From Clavelina lepadiformis (Eukaryota > Chordata > Ascidiacea > Aplousobranchia > Clavelinidae): 64,000 nucleotides of DNA. This document shows, in pieces, positions 11,901 to 23,671 of this stretch. Both the position numbers and the translations under genes were made by a program. Every line of letters starts with the position of its first letter. The first letter of the stretch is position 1. The stretch lies in assembly GCF_947623445.1 (NCBI RefSeq), contig NC_135241.1:21268501-21332500 (forward strand), written 5' to 3'. A model generated the notes under the pieces. The model was not told the DNA's origin and did no database searches. It was given only the letters and a program-made list of their open reading frames with translations.

Positions 11901-14715
11901 ACTCATTAATACTGAATGAGACTTACAATCCACCGAAATTCGGACCGATCGCTCGACAGCAGTGATGAATCCAGTCGCCAGAGATGTGTTAACCAGACGA
12001 CATTCGAACGTGGCATCGTCACGATCTCTGACCACATTGGGGAAAATCAGGGTCGAGTTTAACCGTACGCCTTTTTCTCCGATCCTCTCCATACTTGACG
12101 ATACTGTTACATCATATTGGATTATATATTATACTGTTTAAATGATCTAGTATCCCTGTAATTCAATTTTAGTCGACATGGTTGACTTCCATACAACGTT
12201 AGCAACCGAACCGAAGTTTAGTGAGCTCCAGTGAAGATTTACTGAAGATTAACGCACAAGTTTTGAAAGTAACATCACTTTACTTACTATTGTATAGGCC
12301 GTTTGTTATAAATCGTCCGTTTTTGCTCCAACGAAAATACATACGACTGTAGAAATTAGCGTCATCTGGCGGTGAGTCTACTTCAACAGAACATTGAATT
12401 TGGTAACCAGACGCAGTTGTGGGAAGAGAAATGTCCACGTGATTAAGAGTTCGGAATAACGTTGCTGACAAAAACATAACATTACACTTACGCTTCAGTT
12501 AGCCAATAGCTCTTCAATGTGGTTTCGTTAACCGTCTTGAGATGAGGGTGAACCCACTGCGCGCGATTAAGCGAAGGTTACTGCATATATAGAGGCAGCT
12601 ATGTGCTGACTACAAAAATGAAGTATTAAGTCTTACGCAAGTCCTTCGCTTTCTGTACAATCAAGGTGCTGAAGCCATCTGGTTTTAAATCGCTGGAAGC
12701 TCGGCAGACATAACGGCCTATTCCTGTGGAGCGTTGGTCAACGTAAACCGAAGGCTGGTTCTGTAAGATGTCACCATTTGGAAGAAGCCACGTCAATGAT
12801 GGTGGCGGGTTTCCCTCTGCCACGCAGGTGAGTTGGTTGGCGATAAGAGATATTCGCGCCATTGGAGAATCTACAGAAATCATTTCACTGCTAAGCTTTG
12901 TGTATTAAAGTGGAGAAAAATCTTGGAGAAAAAATTGATATATTTTACTTTGCGATTATACTAAATGATATGGCAGACGAAGACACTCGCAGGAAGAGGC
13001 CATATTTAAAGAACAATCACTGAAAGTGCATCAGCGAGTGTCTATGACTTCTGATATTAATTATAATCCTAAGAAAATTCCTATCTGACGCCCAAAATGC
13101 TTCAAATATGTCTCAGTGTGCAGAGGTTTCTAAACTGCAGGCCGTGGATTGCAAGGTTTGTTTTTCCAATTACATAGCTTGATTAAAGATTTCGAGCAAA
13201 TTTGCAGTTTTATAGATTTTGGCTTAAAAGTTTAAAAATTTGCATGAATAACTATAAAACAGTTATTTGAAACATGATAAAGTGAGCCGCTAATACTCAG
13301 TCATTAAAAATTTGGGTCGCTCCAAAAAAATGGACCATAGCCTTACACAGAAGATTGACATCCACTTGTCGAGTGTTGTACTTTGGGTTGGGCAAGTTCC
13401 TATGGACCACGTGACAAGCAAATGTCTGTGTCTTGTCCTCGTCGACAATAGGAAGTGATGTCACGTTTCCGTTATGTCGCAGCAGTCCAGGCTTCAACAG
13501 TAAATGAGATTCGACGTTGGCCGACTTATCTTCTGCTAGAGTGGTCGAATCACGTGATTCTTGTACCTGCAGCGAAAACATATTGGCTTGAAAGGGTTGG
13601 GCAAAAACGTTGGGCTTTTGTTATGATCCACACGCAACGAAAAAAGTCAAATATTTAGAGATTAAATTATTTCCGCTGGTTTTTTAAATTATGCACGCTC
13701 TTTATAACGACCTCTTCTGTACTTTCAACGATTATGCTTTCAAATCCTAATGTGACTGGATTTACCTTTTAATAATTCATGCACAGCTTAATGAAACCGC
13801 AAAATAGTTATTTTAGGAGAGTAACTTACAGCGCGAAGGTGGTTAACATGTAGGTCTAAGTTAACCGTTACTCGTTAACCTTTCGAAAAAGGTACCCCGT
13901 TGCGGAAAAATGAGTGATCCGCAATAAAAAATTTATATTTTTTAACATTTTCCACATTTCGCTTGCCTCTCCACGCTGATTTGTCCATTGGATTTTTGCT
14001 TTAGGTTTCCCCGCGTTTGCGTAACAAGTTGCCGCCACATAAGTGCCATCAGAGTCGATCCTTGGTGAAGTAACCACACTGGCGCTTACGTCAGGTGCAG
14101 CTGTATGATATAAAACAAGCTTGTTCAGTGTTTAACTATACGATCAAGTTGCGCCTTCATAAGGCAATTGATAGCACGTTTCACTTTTAATTCTACAACA
14201 TCAACCTGTTACTGTCAGAACTATAGGTGTCTCTGTATCATCCAGAACCCCAGTCATTGTGACGATGCATGTGTAGCTGCCCTCGTCGGATATAACAAGC
14301 GAGGCGATGGTGACGTTGGTACCGTCCAATTTTACACGAGCTCGATATGCGTCCCTGCAAAATAAATTGTTGAAACCGAAACCAAACCTAATCGTTAAAA
14401 AGTTAAAACGTGTTTTAGATCTCGTTTCTTCTTTAAAGTTATTAAATTTATTATTACAAAGTTTTTTACTTACCTGACCGCTACATCTTTAGGAGAGAAC
14501 GAGAAGCGAGCAATAGTATCTGTCTTCTTCAATGATATACTCGAAATATCTTTATGTAGTCCTTGCAGAAGACACGGAATAACCGCCGAGCCCCCGCGTT
14601 CACCGGTGACTGGTATGGGGACGCCCGGGTTCGCTTGTGTGGTGTTGAAAACTATGATCAAGACGTAGAGCACGACCCCACTGAAGGTTAACATTGTCGC
14701 GACGACAACTTTCAC
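8956..14715 (-). CDS. Nectin-like type I membrane receptor with six Ig-like domains (about 1020 aa, 14 exons)
   Basis: Exons 14715..14474, 14354..14206, 14100..13967, 13566..13347, 12870..12637, 12464..12288, 12103..11927, 11495..11367, 11215..10979, 10900..10760, 10657..10504, 10333..10193, 9987..9871 and 9766..8956 join to 3063 nt with consistent phase. Order: signal peptide (1-28), a V-type Ig domain ending DEGSYTC, a nectin-like second domain, then four C2/I-type domains including GEYRCIAYN. A membrane helix spans about residues 624-645, followed by NRRQK. The tail is about 370 residues, Ser/Pro-rich, with PPIPPQ and the ITIM-like SVYVSV at 1004-1009, ending TLV, a class I PDZ-type ligand. 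Most ectodomain introns are phase 1, typical of Ig genes. The third intron begins gag|gcaagc (GC-AG), needed for frame. Expected role: surface adhesion or signalling. Closest family by eye is nectin/CADM/Kirre; exact orthology is unresolved. Confidence 0.85.
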
Positions 14716-17700
14716 AGACGTTAATGATCAGCGTATTTTTTTGTTTTTTTGCCTATGTCTTATACTCAAATCGTGCAAACCTGACCACAAAGCAAAGTTA
14801 GTCAGAGGTTTTTCCATCAGAGGTAAGACATCAGCCGTATGTTATGTGGAAATTGATTGAAAGATGTAAATATCAATCACATTCCTCTTCGTATATCGGG
14901 TTTTTATCTGAACAAATATCACAAGTTCCGATAAGTATCGTAAAACACTTTGGTTAATATTATTGCCCTGACCTAAACTATATTAAAACCTCAGTAACTA
15001 GATAGAGCAACAGACAAAGAGATGAACATCTCTTATTAAAACGACTTATACTAAATACCAATCAATATAATAATATACTTGCAGCATGTATATGAGTATA
15101 CTTGAAAAGGAAAATGATACAGCCGATAATTTAATTATATAAGGCCCGGTTTATACAAGGTAGACGGTCAAATCTGCAATATATTGCGTCACATGGAAGC
15201 AGTAGTATTAAACATACGTATACCTTTGCAAATTACCAGTTTATAACCACAGTATATCGTCTAAGACATTTCGTTAAGCAATGAAAAAATAGTCTATCCG
15301 TTGGGAAGTAAATTGCGATTTTTAACCTGGGGTTAAAATGCCTTGTAAGCACTGTTAGTCCTTATTAATCCATTGCAGTAGCTTGCCTGACATATGTTAA
15401 CGAAGACTCGATGACACTGATAACCGTTGCCTTTCCTTCCTTAAAACTGTCTATATCGAAGCATGCGGGCACACGGTATCGTTCATTTACCAGTTTGACG
15501 AAGGCCTGTACATCGATTCAATTTTGATCAAAATCGCTGCTTCCGTAAAAACTTTGGACTTCCTACTGCGTATTTTGCCATTTGCCCTCCACTGATCATA
15601 TTTAAAGGGATGTTTTACAATTTTACAGGCCATCCGTTCTGTGTTACTAAAGCCAGCACGTGTTATGATTACGGCAACATTTAGTAAAGATTAATGTTAA
15701 GTTAACTCAGCTAAAAGTTTCAACGCTTTTCTACTTCAAACCATCTGGTAGCAATTCACAATACCTGATATAAAAACCTTACATACTTATACTTTAGCCG
15801 ATATAGAACCAAAACGCATTACAAAAGAAGATAAGAACCGAACAGCATTTTCTTTAAATTTTAAAATAAAGAGATCCACTCAATAGGCTCGATAAAACGC
15901 AACTAAAGCGCCGAAGAATTTCGCACAGATCCTGGAGAAAATTTCCTGAAGCAAGCAGCGCATTTCGCTGCTGATTGGTTCCCAATTGACATTGTAGGAA
16001 AGGGTTGCATTTTTTAATGAATCGACGAGGCGGCTGTAATAAATAATTAAGCGGCTCTTTCGAATTCGTATAAACTTTAGTGATACAAATATTTGAGCCC
16101 CCTTGCCTTATTTGCATTAAACTCAATTGCTTGTAGGCAAGTTATGCGTCGGTGAATGTAAATATCTATTGTTGGTCTATTCGTTTAGCTGTAACTCTGT
16201 CGCATTGATGTCGAAGCTTCACAAGACAGCAAAATTATATACAAGTACTAAGCATTCTGTGCTGAGTAAAGCACCCTTACTGGCATCTGATTTTGATTTG
16301 CGATTTCTTTTTCGTACAATTACGTTATTATTGGATAGTTTATCATCGTGTATTATGCTATAACTGGCATAAGCGAAAAGCTTATCTATCGACAACGAAT
16401 TTTGTATTATCGTTGGTAAGAAAAATAACGCCTATTACGAATTCCAATGGATAACATACACCATAAGCTGGAAATAGGAGTAGACTTTTCTTTAATGAAA
16501 CGTTATCTGGGTATCGCGCATTCAGTTCGATTTTTTTGCTTGTTGTATATAGACTTACCACTTGCATAGCAAATCTATGTTAATGTCGGATTTTGGTGTC
16601 GCATTGCGATGCGTATATCTGGTCCGTAATTCTTTCTCGTATGAATGCGCAAATCGCCGCGCTTACAACGCATGGATTGACTAATCCCAAGATTAGCCGC
16701 CACGTTAACCAGATTAACAGCGAAACGCAAAATATGATCGCTTCCATTTTTTCCTTGCAAGTACACAACATATACAATTTTTTTTTACCGCCACCTTGAT
16801 CAAGCAGAAGCCCTGTATTTATTTACCTTTAAAGGAGAGTAATAACTTTGTTAACGTCAAAAATACCAGCTTCATATCTTATTTCATTCAACATAAAAGC
16901 GTGTATGCGCAGAGGTTTGTCTTTTTAATTAATAGATTGTTTGAAATTTAGTCTTCTTCTTATCACAATCTTCAATGGTCTACAATTGGCTTTGGTGGAT
17001 TTCGATGACAAACAAACAGGACATCTTAAAGAACGTTAATTGGCAGATGGTTACAGGACGAGTATCACTTTTTCCAGGCTAAGACATCTTTTTCATTTAA
17101 CACTTAAGCAGACGAGTGGCCTTCATGACCAAAGAATAATATTACTGCAAAGCACTTTTCATTACAAGGAGTTTAAGTAGGCCATTAGGCAAATAACAAA
17201 TGTATCTCCTTTTGTACAATTTTGTGTGCTGTTTGGAAGGTTTAAATTGTTTAACTCTGGCTAAATCATTTAAAAACGATTACTTTCAAAGTGAATTACG
17301 ATTAAAACACGATTTTTAGTAGTGGATTACCGTTGATTTATTGTTGGATTGTTGGGCTTTGTGCTTTAATTTATATCTTTAGTTTGTCACAAGAACGTAA
17401 AAATGTAAACAACTGTTGAAAAGTTATGACATGTTGGTTATGCAACTTACATTTGAGTGCCTTCTAGAAAGTTTTCTTAATTTGCATTGTTGGTTTCCGT
17501 AAAACCAAAACGCTAAATGACTTAAAGTTTTCGATCAATTTAATGGCCAAGTTACCTTGAAAATCCTAATACAGGCAAGCTTGGATTACTGATGCACACT
17601 CAATTCGACGTGAAATTCTTCATGTAAAAGAATTTAAATTTGCCTTTAATTAATGGATGAATCTAATCCTTATTGAACTATGTCCTGCGACTGCAAACAT

Positions 17701-18283
17701 GCCTATTGATCAATAATTCATAGCATCGATTGTAACGATAAGTTTTACTCTGACATGTCCACAAATCAATGCCGCACTTCGTAACTTTGGTACAGAACCC
17801 TTTAAAATTGCACTTAAAACTGACGAAAGAAGTGTTTTTTTAAGACCTGACATGGTGTAGTTAAAAAGTGCGGTTAGGTGCGCTGAAATTAGCCTTTTCG
17901 TAGGGCTATTTTTCTCTTTGGGGATTTAATGTATAGGCTATGTTTTCTGTAACCAGACGAAACCAGTAAAATCCTTGACTATGATATTATTGGAATTAAC
18001 AATAAAGTATGTTAATATGATGGTATAACGGTGATTAACTGGCTATCAATTGGCGGCCCCATATATACGTTTGATATTAAACTGAGATACCAACAGAAGA
18101 AAGTAATCATGAAGTTTGTGATAAGACTTTCAAACGAAGAAGCAAAACAGATAATATTTGAAGGCAACAACTATAAACTTTTAATTCAAGCAAAATTTGC
18201 GGAAAAGGTTATTAGGTCGTTTCGTTGCATTACGTAAGGTAGATAATGTCCGTTACGTACGCACAGGCGTATTTTGAATGGCG
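14716..18283. other. Gene-poor intergenic region
   Basis: About 3.6 kb upstream of the Ig receptor. Short open frames occur at 15854-16126 and 16575-16799 on both strands, but none has splice context, a motif or a codon pattern that convinces me. The first few hundred bases above 14715 should contain the receptor's promoter. Confidence 0.35.
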
Positions 18284-18845
18284 TTAACCCTATCCTAACC
18301 AGGCTCGCGAGTTTACTAAAAAACTAGGTGTGGCCGACCCCGCACACACATTTTCAATCGTTAATTACTAGAAAACTATACGTCGTAAACTGATCGGATT
18401 TTGACAGGTTAGTAGAAAAATCATCTGGCTTCCTGTATACATCATAATTGTAAAACTAAAGAAAGTGAATTTAGTGTAAATTAAGTATTTCTAAAAGTGA
18501 CACATTTCTAGAAATTCTTCTTGTTACGCCGCGCCCCCGCTGTGCGGTAAACCAGCTGACTGCGAGAAGAGAACGCAAGAGAATAGTTAGTCGAGTTATT
18601 GGTGCGTAAATGAGTAATACGCTTCAATGCGGAGAGCAGAGCAAAGCAGAGGAAAGTTATGAAAATATCGCAATATCTTAAAAATTACAAAATCCAACTT
18701 TATCAAACAAACATGGACAGATAGCTGAACATTTTTTAGGAAAAGTCACCAAATTTCAAGTTTCTACAGCAAACAATGCAACTGTACGCCACGTTTTGCT
18801 ATGACAGTGTGCGGGAGAAGCCAAGCCTAGTTAGAATAGGGTTAA
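18284..18845. mobile_element. piggyBac-like MITE with TTAA target sites
   Basis: Both ends are TTAA (18284-18287 and 18842-18845). Inside them are inverted repeats CCCTATCCTAACCAGGCT and, reverse-complemented from the right end, CCCTATTCTAACTAGGCT (16 of 18 identical). TTAA target duplication with CCC...GGG termini is the piggyBac signature. The 554-bp interior has no long reading frame, so the copy is non-autonomous. Confidence 0.75.
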
Positions 18846-19234
18846 GGGAGCTGGGTCTAAAATTAAAAGCTTAACAGCTGGGTTTAAAATTCCCGTGTTT
18901 CATCTCACCAAAATTGTTTTGTTTTTTTTATGCTTCAAAAACCGCGTTTTAAACGCCTTGAAATGAATTGGCTACCCTTCTCGTATTTATACGTACAATA
19001 GCTGCCAATCTATGGTGTACATTTTTGAGACATGTGTGCAACGATTTTGGTAAGGCCGCACACAACGATTAGGCCTGTGACCGAAAAGATTGGGTTCGTG
19101 ATGGGGACCATGGCCCAACGGTCTCCCTCCTAAATACGTCAGTGTACATACGTTAGGTTATTTTCATCTCGTTTTCTCGCATTCGTTTCGCGATCTGCTT
19201 TGAAGACGTTTATTCACATTTAAAAGAAAACTAT

Positions 19235-19709
19235 CGTTGATAAGCAGATGCAAAAAGGTTTTTTAATCAATAAATCTTTCTCAAAAGCCATTGTCAAGCA
19301 ATGATAGCATCAATTTCGATTTTTTTTTCAATGCACATGGCGCTGAAATAACATTGTAGCCTGTAAGTTAATACGTATGTTTACCATTGGTCGCGTGTTA
19401 GTTTGCTTTCTCCTGAGGGCCACCGCGCGGATAGAAACAGAAAGGAAACGAAGACTTTTTTTCAAAAATACTTGCGGTTTTTGAATTTTTTCTAACTACT
19501 ACGTAAACTTATGTCACTAAAATAGTTTATCTTTCAAATGCAAGCTATAGGTCTTATGTTTTTTGTTCACTTCACGTATTTTTCAAATAATGCGCTTAAA
19601 GTAGGAAAAAAAAGCACCAAGCCCAGTTATGGCCTTCTTCTAAGCAATTTCTGTTACAGAGTGTATAGTAAATAATAGTGAGTAAATTAATGCAGTAAAA
19701 TGGAATAGA
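19235..19709 (+). repeat. Left arm of a long inverted repeat
   Basis: This ~475-bp segment is nearly identical to the reverse complement of 22288-22757. The match runs from the gataagcagatgcaaaaag block to the ttaatgcagtaaaatggaata block and stops abruptly at 19709, 22 bp beyond the HOATZ-like stop codon. Differences are single bases and short indels, so the duplication is fairly recent. Confidence 0.88.
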
Positions 19710-19730
19710 TGTTTACGTGTAGGTGCAACG

Positions 19731-20147
19731 TTATAAGCAGTTTCGCGAAATCTTTTCTTTTTCTATTCTCTGCCCTCGTTGCTTGTGTAAAAGATTGATA
19801 ACCGCTTCTCTTTTAGAAGCCAAGTATCTGTATCTTTCCCGTTCTTCAAATCTCTCTTGTTCCCTCGCTTTATTTAAAAACAATTCGTTTTCCAAGGTTG
19901 GAATGTCGTTTTTGCTTCGCCGCTGGACTTTCGATGGAGACGGTGCCACTTTTAAGCGTTGCCGGATATCGGCGGATACTAAACGAGATTCCAACGGCGG
20001 ATGTAGGGTCAAGGATTTCCAGAAACTTTTTGCATGTTCTATATCCTCAGGCGATGATCCTTGAAATATAGTGACTGGAGTTGGTTCTTCATCTTTGTTA
20101 TCTTTTGGTGGTCCTTGGTTATCTTTTACACCTTTGTCTTGTTTCAT
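19731..20147 (-). CDS. HOATZ: HOATZ-like cilia/flagella protein (138 aa, one exon)
   Basis: An uninterrupted frame that starts at the ATG at 20147. The segment FQGSSPEDIEHAKSFWKSL followed by HPPLESRLV corresponds closely to the conserved N-terminal block of vertebrate HOATZ. The C-terminal half (ERYRYLASKREAV, LLHKQRGQRIEKEKIS) matches its basic coiled region. HOATZ is required for motile cilia and sperm flagella in vertebrates. The human protein is about 169 residues; this one lacks a C-terminal tail, ending just after the IS of that block. The frame has no introns, which raises the chance of a retrocopy, but it is intact. It lies between the two arms of the inverted repeat at 19235-19709 and 22288-22757. 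The assignment comes from remembered family sequence. Confidence 0.75.
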   Translation of the reverse strand: MKQDKGVKDNQGPPKDNKDEEPTPVTIFQGSSPEDIEHAKSFWKSLTLHPPLESRLVSADIRQRLKVAPSPSKVQRRSKNDIPTLENELFLNKAREQERFEERERYRYLASKREAVINLLHKQRGQRIEKEKISRNCL

Positions 20148-21184
20148 TGTAAATCACGTTCTCAAATTAATAGGTGCCTGTAACATACTTGCAATGATAA
20201 AAAAGGTTTCAAAGGAAACATATGTTAACAGCTTCATGACTGCACAGCACATGAGTTATTGTGATAAGCATTGCAGCGGCACACTCAAATTTCAAGTAAA
20301 ATTGTTGGTTGTATGCTCTAACCAAATGATACACCTTTAGTTCAGGTCAAACTATGTCAAAACATTCTACTTTTAATGGCTTGAACAAAACCAATCACTT
20401 CAGTTTTGACAAATCCCTCAATCAATGATACATGAAAGGTTACTAGCTTATACCATTTTGGTGGTAAGTGCCATACACAGCCAACATTTTTTATATATTG
20501 TTTTTAAATTATATTTGTTTGTCCTTTCATTTTTCGCCAAATCATCTCTTCAATTTACGCTAGTTAAAGTTTGATTGAACATTTATCTTTTGTAAAGTTA
20601 GCAAATATTCTTATTCAAACGTTGCTTGCTGACTTGATTTACTATTGTCACTATTGATTAATTAAGATTAGTAACATCTATTGAATATAATAACTGTTAT
20701 TATTAAAATAATATTTTTCTGTGAAAAAAATTGGATATTGTCTTTTCAGTCTTGGATATTGGCAACAATTAATAACAGTTGCTTATTACATTTTTACATA
20801 TCTTCACCTTTGTCATTTTGCGAGTCTTTTATCAACTCCACCTAATTCATAATAAACTTATACTCGCCAGAATGAAGTTTTTGCAGCATGTTTGTTGTTC
20901 GAAAATAAAAAGCAGTTTTTGAGAAGTCGAATGGCTTATAGTTCACAAATTTTCAATATTTCAGCTATTTCCGCATTACTTTAGATGTGCACCCAGCTAT
21001 TGCAAGTATTACCCTATTGCACTCTGGTGATATCATGAAAAACTGAAGCTTTTTTCAAATGGGCAAGAGTATCAAGTTTAGAAGGACATGATTAACAGTA
21101 TGGACCAGTACTTTGTAGAATGCGCAAATAAATTCAGCTGCTATAATGAAAGTTATTTGTTCAAAATGTAAAAATTTCCATTTT

Positions 21185-21312
21185 TCTGATGCTCCAGATT
21201 GAAAAGTTTGCTGTTTTAGAGTGAGAAATCCCCTGTGCAAAAAGATGAAACAGTAGCCATTATACATGCAATTAATTTTAATCTCTCGTGCAATTAACAA
21301 ACTTTCCAATCT
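21185..21312. repeat. Dispersed repeat, copy 1
   Basis: This block (from 'gattgaaaagtttgctgtttt' on) resembles 55872-55985, with a shared core of 'gagtgaaaaatcccct' type and a similar downstream 'gatgaaacaataaccatt' stretch. A related end piece, aactttccaatct, occurs again near 54700. No termini are clear. Confidence 0.5.
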
Positions 21313-22178
21313 AGCCTACACTATGAGATAATCTTTCTGGCTATAGCTACATACTCGCTAGAATGATTAAAATAGACTACAATTTACCTAAAACTGGAAC
21401 GGAACTATGGGTTATGCTGATTGTGGCTGATTAGCACTAATTCCTAACAAAATTATTGTGCAGATTTAATAATGGTACCATGTTGATCAATGTTGCACAG
21501 CAACAAGCTCGGTAACCTGGGCTCGAGCAATGAGGAATCATCGCCGAGTTTAAGAAGTGCAGAGACAATCCTCAGTCCGAGAATAAAGATTAAAATGCCA
21601 TACCACCATACATACAGACATACCATTTTGAACAAATACTAGCCTATTCCTTAAATTTTGACTTGAATTAATAGGGTAAAACAGGCTACTGAAACAATTC
21701 TCTGTATTGTGAATTTCTTTAAAACTAGAGTGAAAATTATGCAATAACGTTTTCGCAAAGGGATCAAATAAGCAATCTACTGGTACAACCCCACAACCAA
21801 CTTTAAACTTGTTATAAAGTTAGCTCGGGCTATCGTCTGTGGGGTTATTACTAACTGGCGTTACTGACATTGTTCAAACTTCTGTTTAACCCTGATTTCA
21901 TTTAAAATGAATAAATTTACGCTGCAATAAGTACAAAAAATGCAGCTAGATCGCTAACTTTTGCCTATGTTTTTATGCAATGCTGTCATAAGCTGAATAT
22001 TAACCAACCAGGCAACAACAGCAGCAATAATAAAAAATCCCCTTGCTAATAGTTGTTATGGATACTTAACACGCTGTTGGTTTCATAGAAATCAATCAAT
22101 TGAAAAAGCTCTAACAACTAAATCGGTTAAAAATACTTACAAAGTTTTTTTTTGCCATAGGTCTATGTGCCAGTACAC

Positions 22179-22206
22179 CTGATGAAGCAAGTTGATGCTT
22201 GCGAAA
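22179..22206 (+). ncRNA. Hammerhead-ribozyme-core-like motif, incomplete
   Basis: CTGATGA (22179-22185) is followed by a perfect 5-bp stem GCAAG/CTTGC (22187-22191 and 22198-22202) and then GAAA (22203-22206), the order seen in hammerhead cores. One extra A lies between CTGATGA and the stem. I could not find a convincing third helix or cleavage triplet in the usual place, so it may be a decayed ribozyme or chance. Confidence 0.2.
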
Positions 22207-22287
22207 CCTTTGGTGGAGGAATTAAAAATAAAAGTTAACCCTAGAGTGCCATCAATGATATAAAGAACTTCAAATGGTTAAAAAATT

Positions 22288-22757
22288 GTATTCCATTTTA
22301 CTGCATTAATTTACTCACTATTATTTACTATACACTCTGTAACAGAAATTGCTTAGAAGAAGGCCATAATTGGGCTTGGTGCTTTTTTTTCCTACTTTAA
22401 GCGCATTATTTGAAAAATACGTAAAGTGAACAAAAAACATAAGACCTATAGCTTGCATTTGAAAGATAAATTATTTTAGTGACATAAGTTTACGTAGTAG
22501 TTAAAAAAAATTCAAAAATCGCAAGTATTTTTGAAAAAAAGTCTTCGTTTCCTTTCTGTTTCTATCCGCGCGGTGGCCCTCCGGAGAAAGCAAACAAACA
22601 CGAGACCAATGGTAAATATACGTGTTAACTTATTCAATGTTATTTCAGCGCCGTGTGCATTGAAAAAAACATCGAAATTGATACTATCATTGCTTGACAA
22701 TGGCTTTTGAGAAAGATTTATTGATTAAAAAAACTTTTTGCATCTGCTTACCAACGT
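22288..22757 (-). repeat. Right arm of the long inverted repeat
   Basis: Reverse-complement partner of 19235-19709. Outside the arm (after cttaccaacgtgac) the similarity stops. I see no short target duplication at the outer ends, so it is unclear whether this is a transposon terminus or an inverted segmental duplication. Confidence 0.88.
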
Positions 22758-23100
22758 GACAGCTTTGTGCTGTAGGTGCTGTGCCAATGTTTTATCTAAA
22801 TGTATTCGTTCAAAGAAGCTTCAATATAATCAGTATATACAGTTGTCATTGTTGTGAAACTACTGTTGAATTCAATTTAAAGAAGTTCAGTGTCAAGTTA
22901 GTCAACTTTGTTGTCGCTATCACAAGACAATAATTCGTTAAGGTGAACAATTAAGTCTGTGGGTGAGAAAAGCAGACAACGACCTTATGAGACTCATACA
23001 TCATCACCCACAATAAACAATTCAACAAACAAACATTGTAGCCTAGTGAAGTGGATCAACCTTACAGGTAAAGGTACCATATATCCACTTTTCATTACAA

Positions 23101-23252
23101 GCCTATTTCAACAACCGTCCAAGGACGATTAAGCGGAAACGTCGGTTTTGCGTAAACTGATTTAAGCCTTTTTCAACAGCCGTCCATGGACGATTAAGCG
23201 AAAACGTCGGTTTTGCGTAAAATCGTCCATTTTCAACCGTCCATGGACGATC
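23101..23252. repeat. Short tandem array of a ~65-bp unit
   Basis: Two full units and part of a third. Each contains caac-cgtccatggacgatt, in which cgtccatggacg is palindromic, followed by aacgtcggttttgcgtaa. Units start near 23101, 23166 and 23230. Confidence 0.75.
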
Positions 23253-23289
23253 CGCGGATTGCATCGTGTCCAGTTTTACCCGGTGCCTA

Positions 23290-23382
23290 GTGCAGAAGCA
23301 CACAACTACAGGATGCATTTTTATAGGCAACTGGACCCCAGCCACTCAAATCGTGACGTCATTTGGTTGCGTACTTTTGCAT
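23290..23382. repeat. Dispersed repeat with a TGACGTCA core, copy 1
   Basis: This block and 62006-62084 share the same order of words: gtgcag...cacaac, taggatgc or caggatgc, actcaaat, tgacgtcat, ttttgca. Spacing is almost conserved. The shared TGACGTCA is the CRE palindrome, but here it looks like part of a repeat family rather than a promoter site. Confidence 0.5.
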
Positions 23383-23671
23383 TTGACTTGATTAATTATA
23401 TTATCGTTCCAGCCATTTTGCAAAGAATTTTCTAAGCGGGAACTTCCCTTCTGTGAGTCCAGTTTAAACTAAATCTAATCAACAAGTTAATCTAATTTTA
23501 ACACTGATCTCTATAAATGTTTGTTGAGAAACGTCACAGGAGTCGCTGTACAGCGTTATAACTCCTTTGTTAGAGCCAACCCTGTTGCTTACTGTAAAAA
23601 ATTCAAAATTTATCGAGATGAGTACCGATGCACGAATGGCAAATGATTCTTGTTTAAATACATAGACTACC

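Larger units (their letters stand above)
20148..22287. other. Interior of the inverted-repeat block
   Basis: AT-rich, without convincing coding sequence. It holds a nested stem (AACCCCACA at 21787-21795 with TGTGGGGTT at 21838-21846, enclosing AACTTTA/TAAAGTT), a copy of a dispersed repeat at about 21185-21312, and a CTGATGA...GAAA motif at 22179-22206. Some of this upstream sequence could be the HOATZ promoter. Confidence 0.4.

Noticed and set aside
16575..16799. Overlapping open frames on both strands
   Set aside because: No splice context, motif or conservation cue; lengths are expected by chance in AT-rich DNA.
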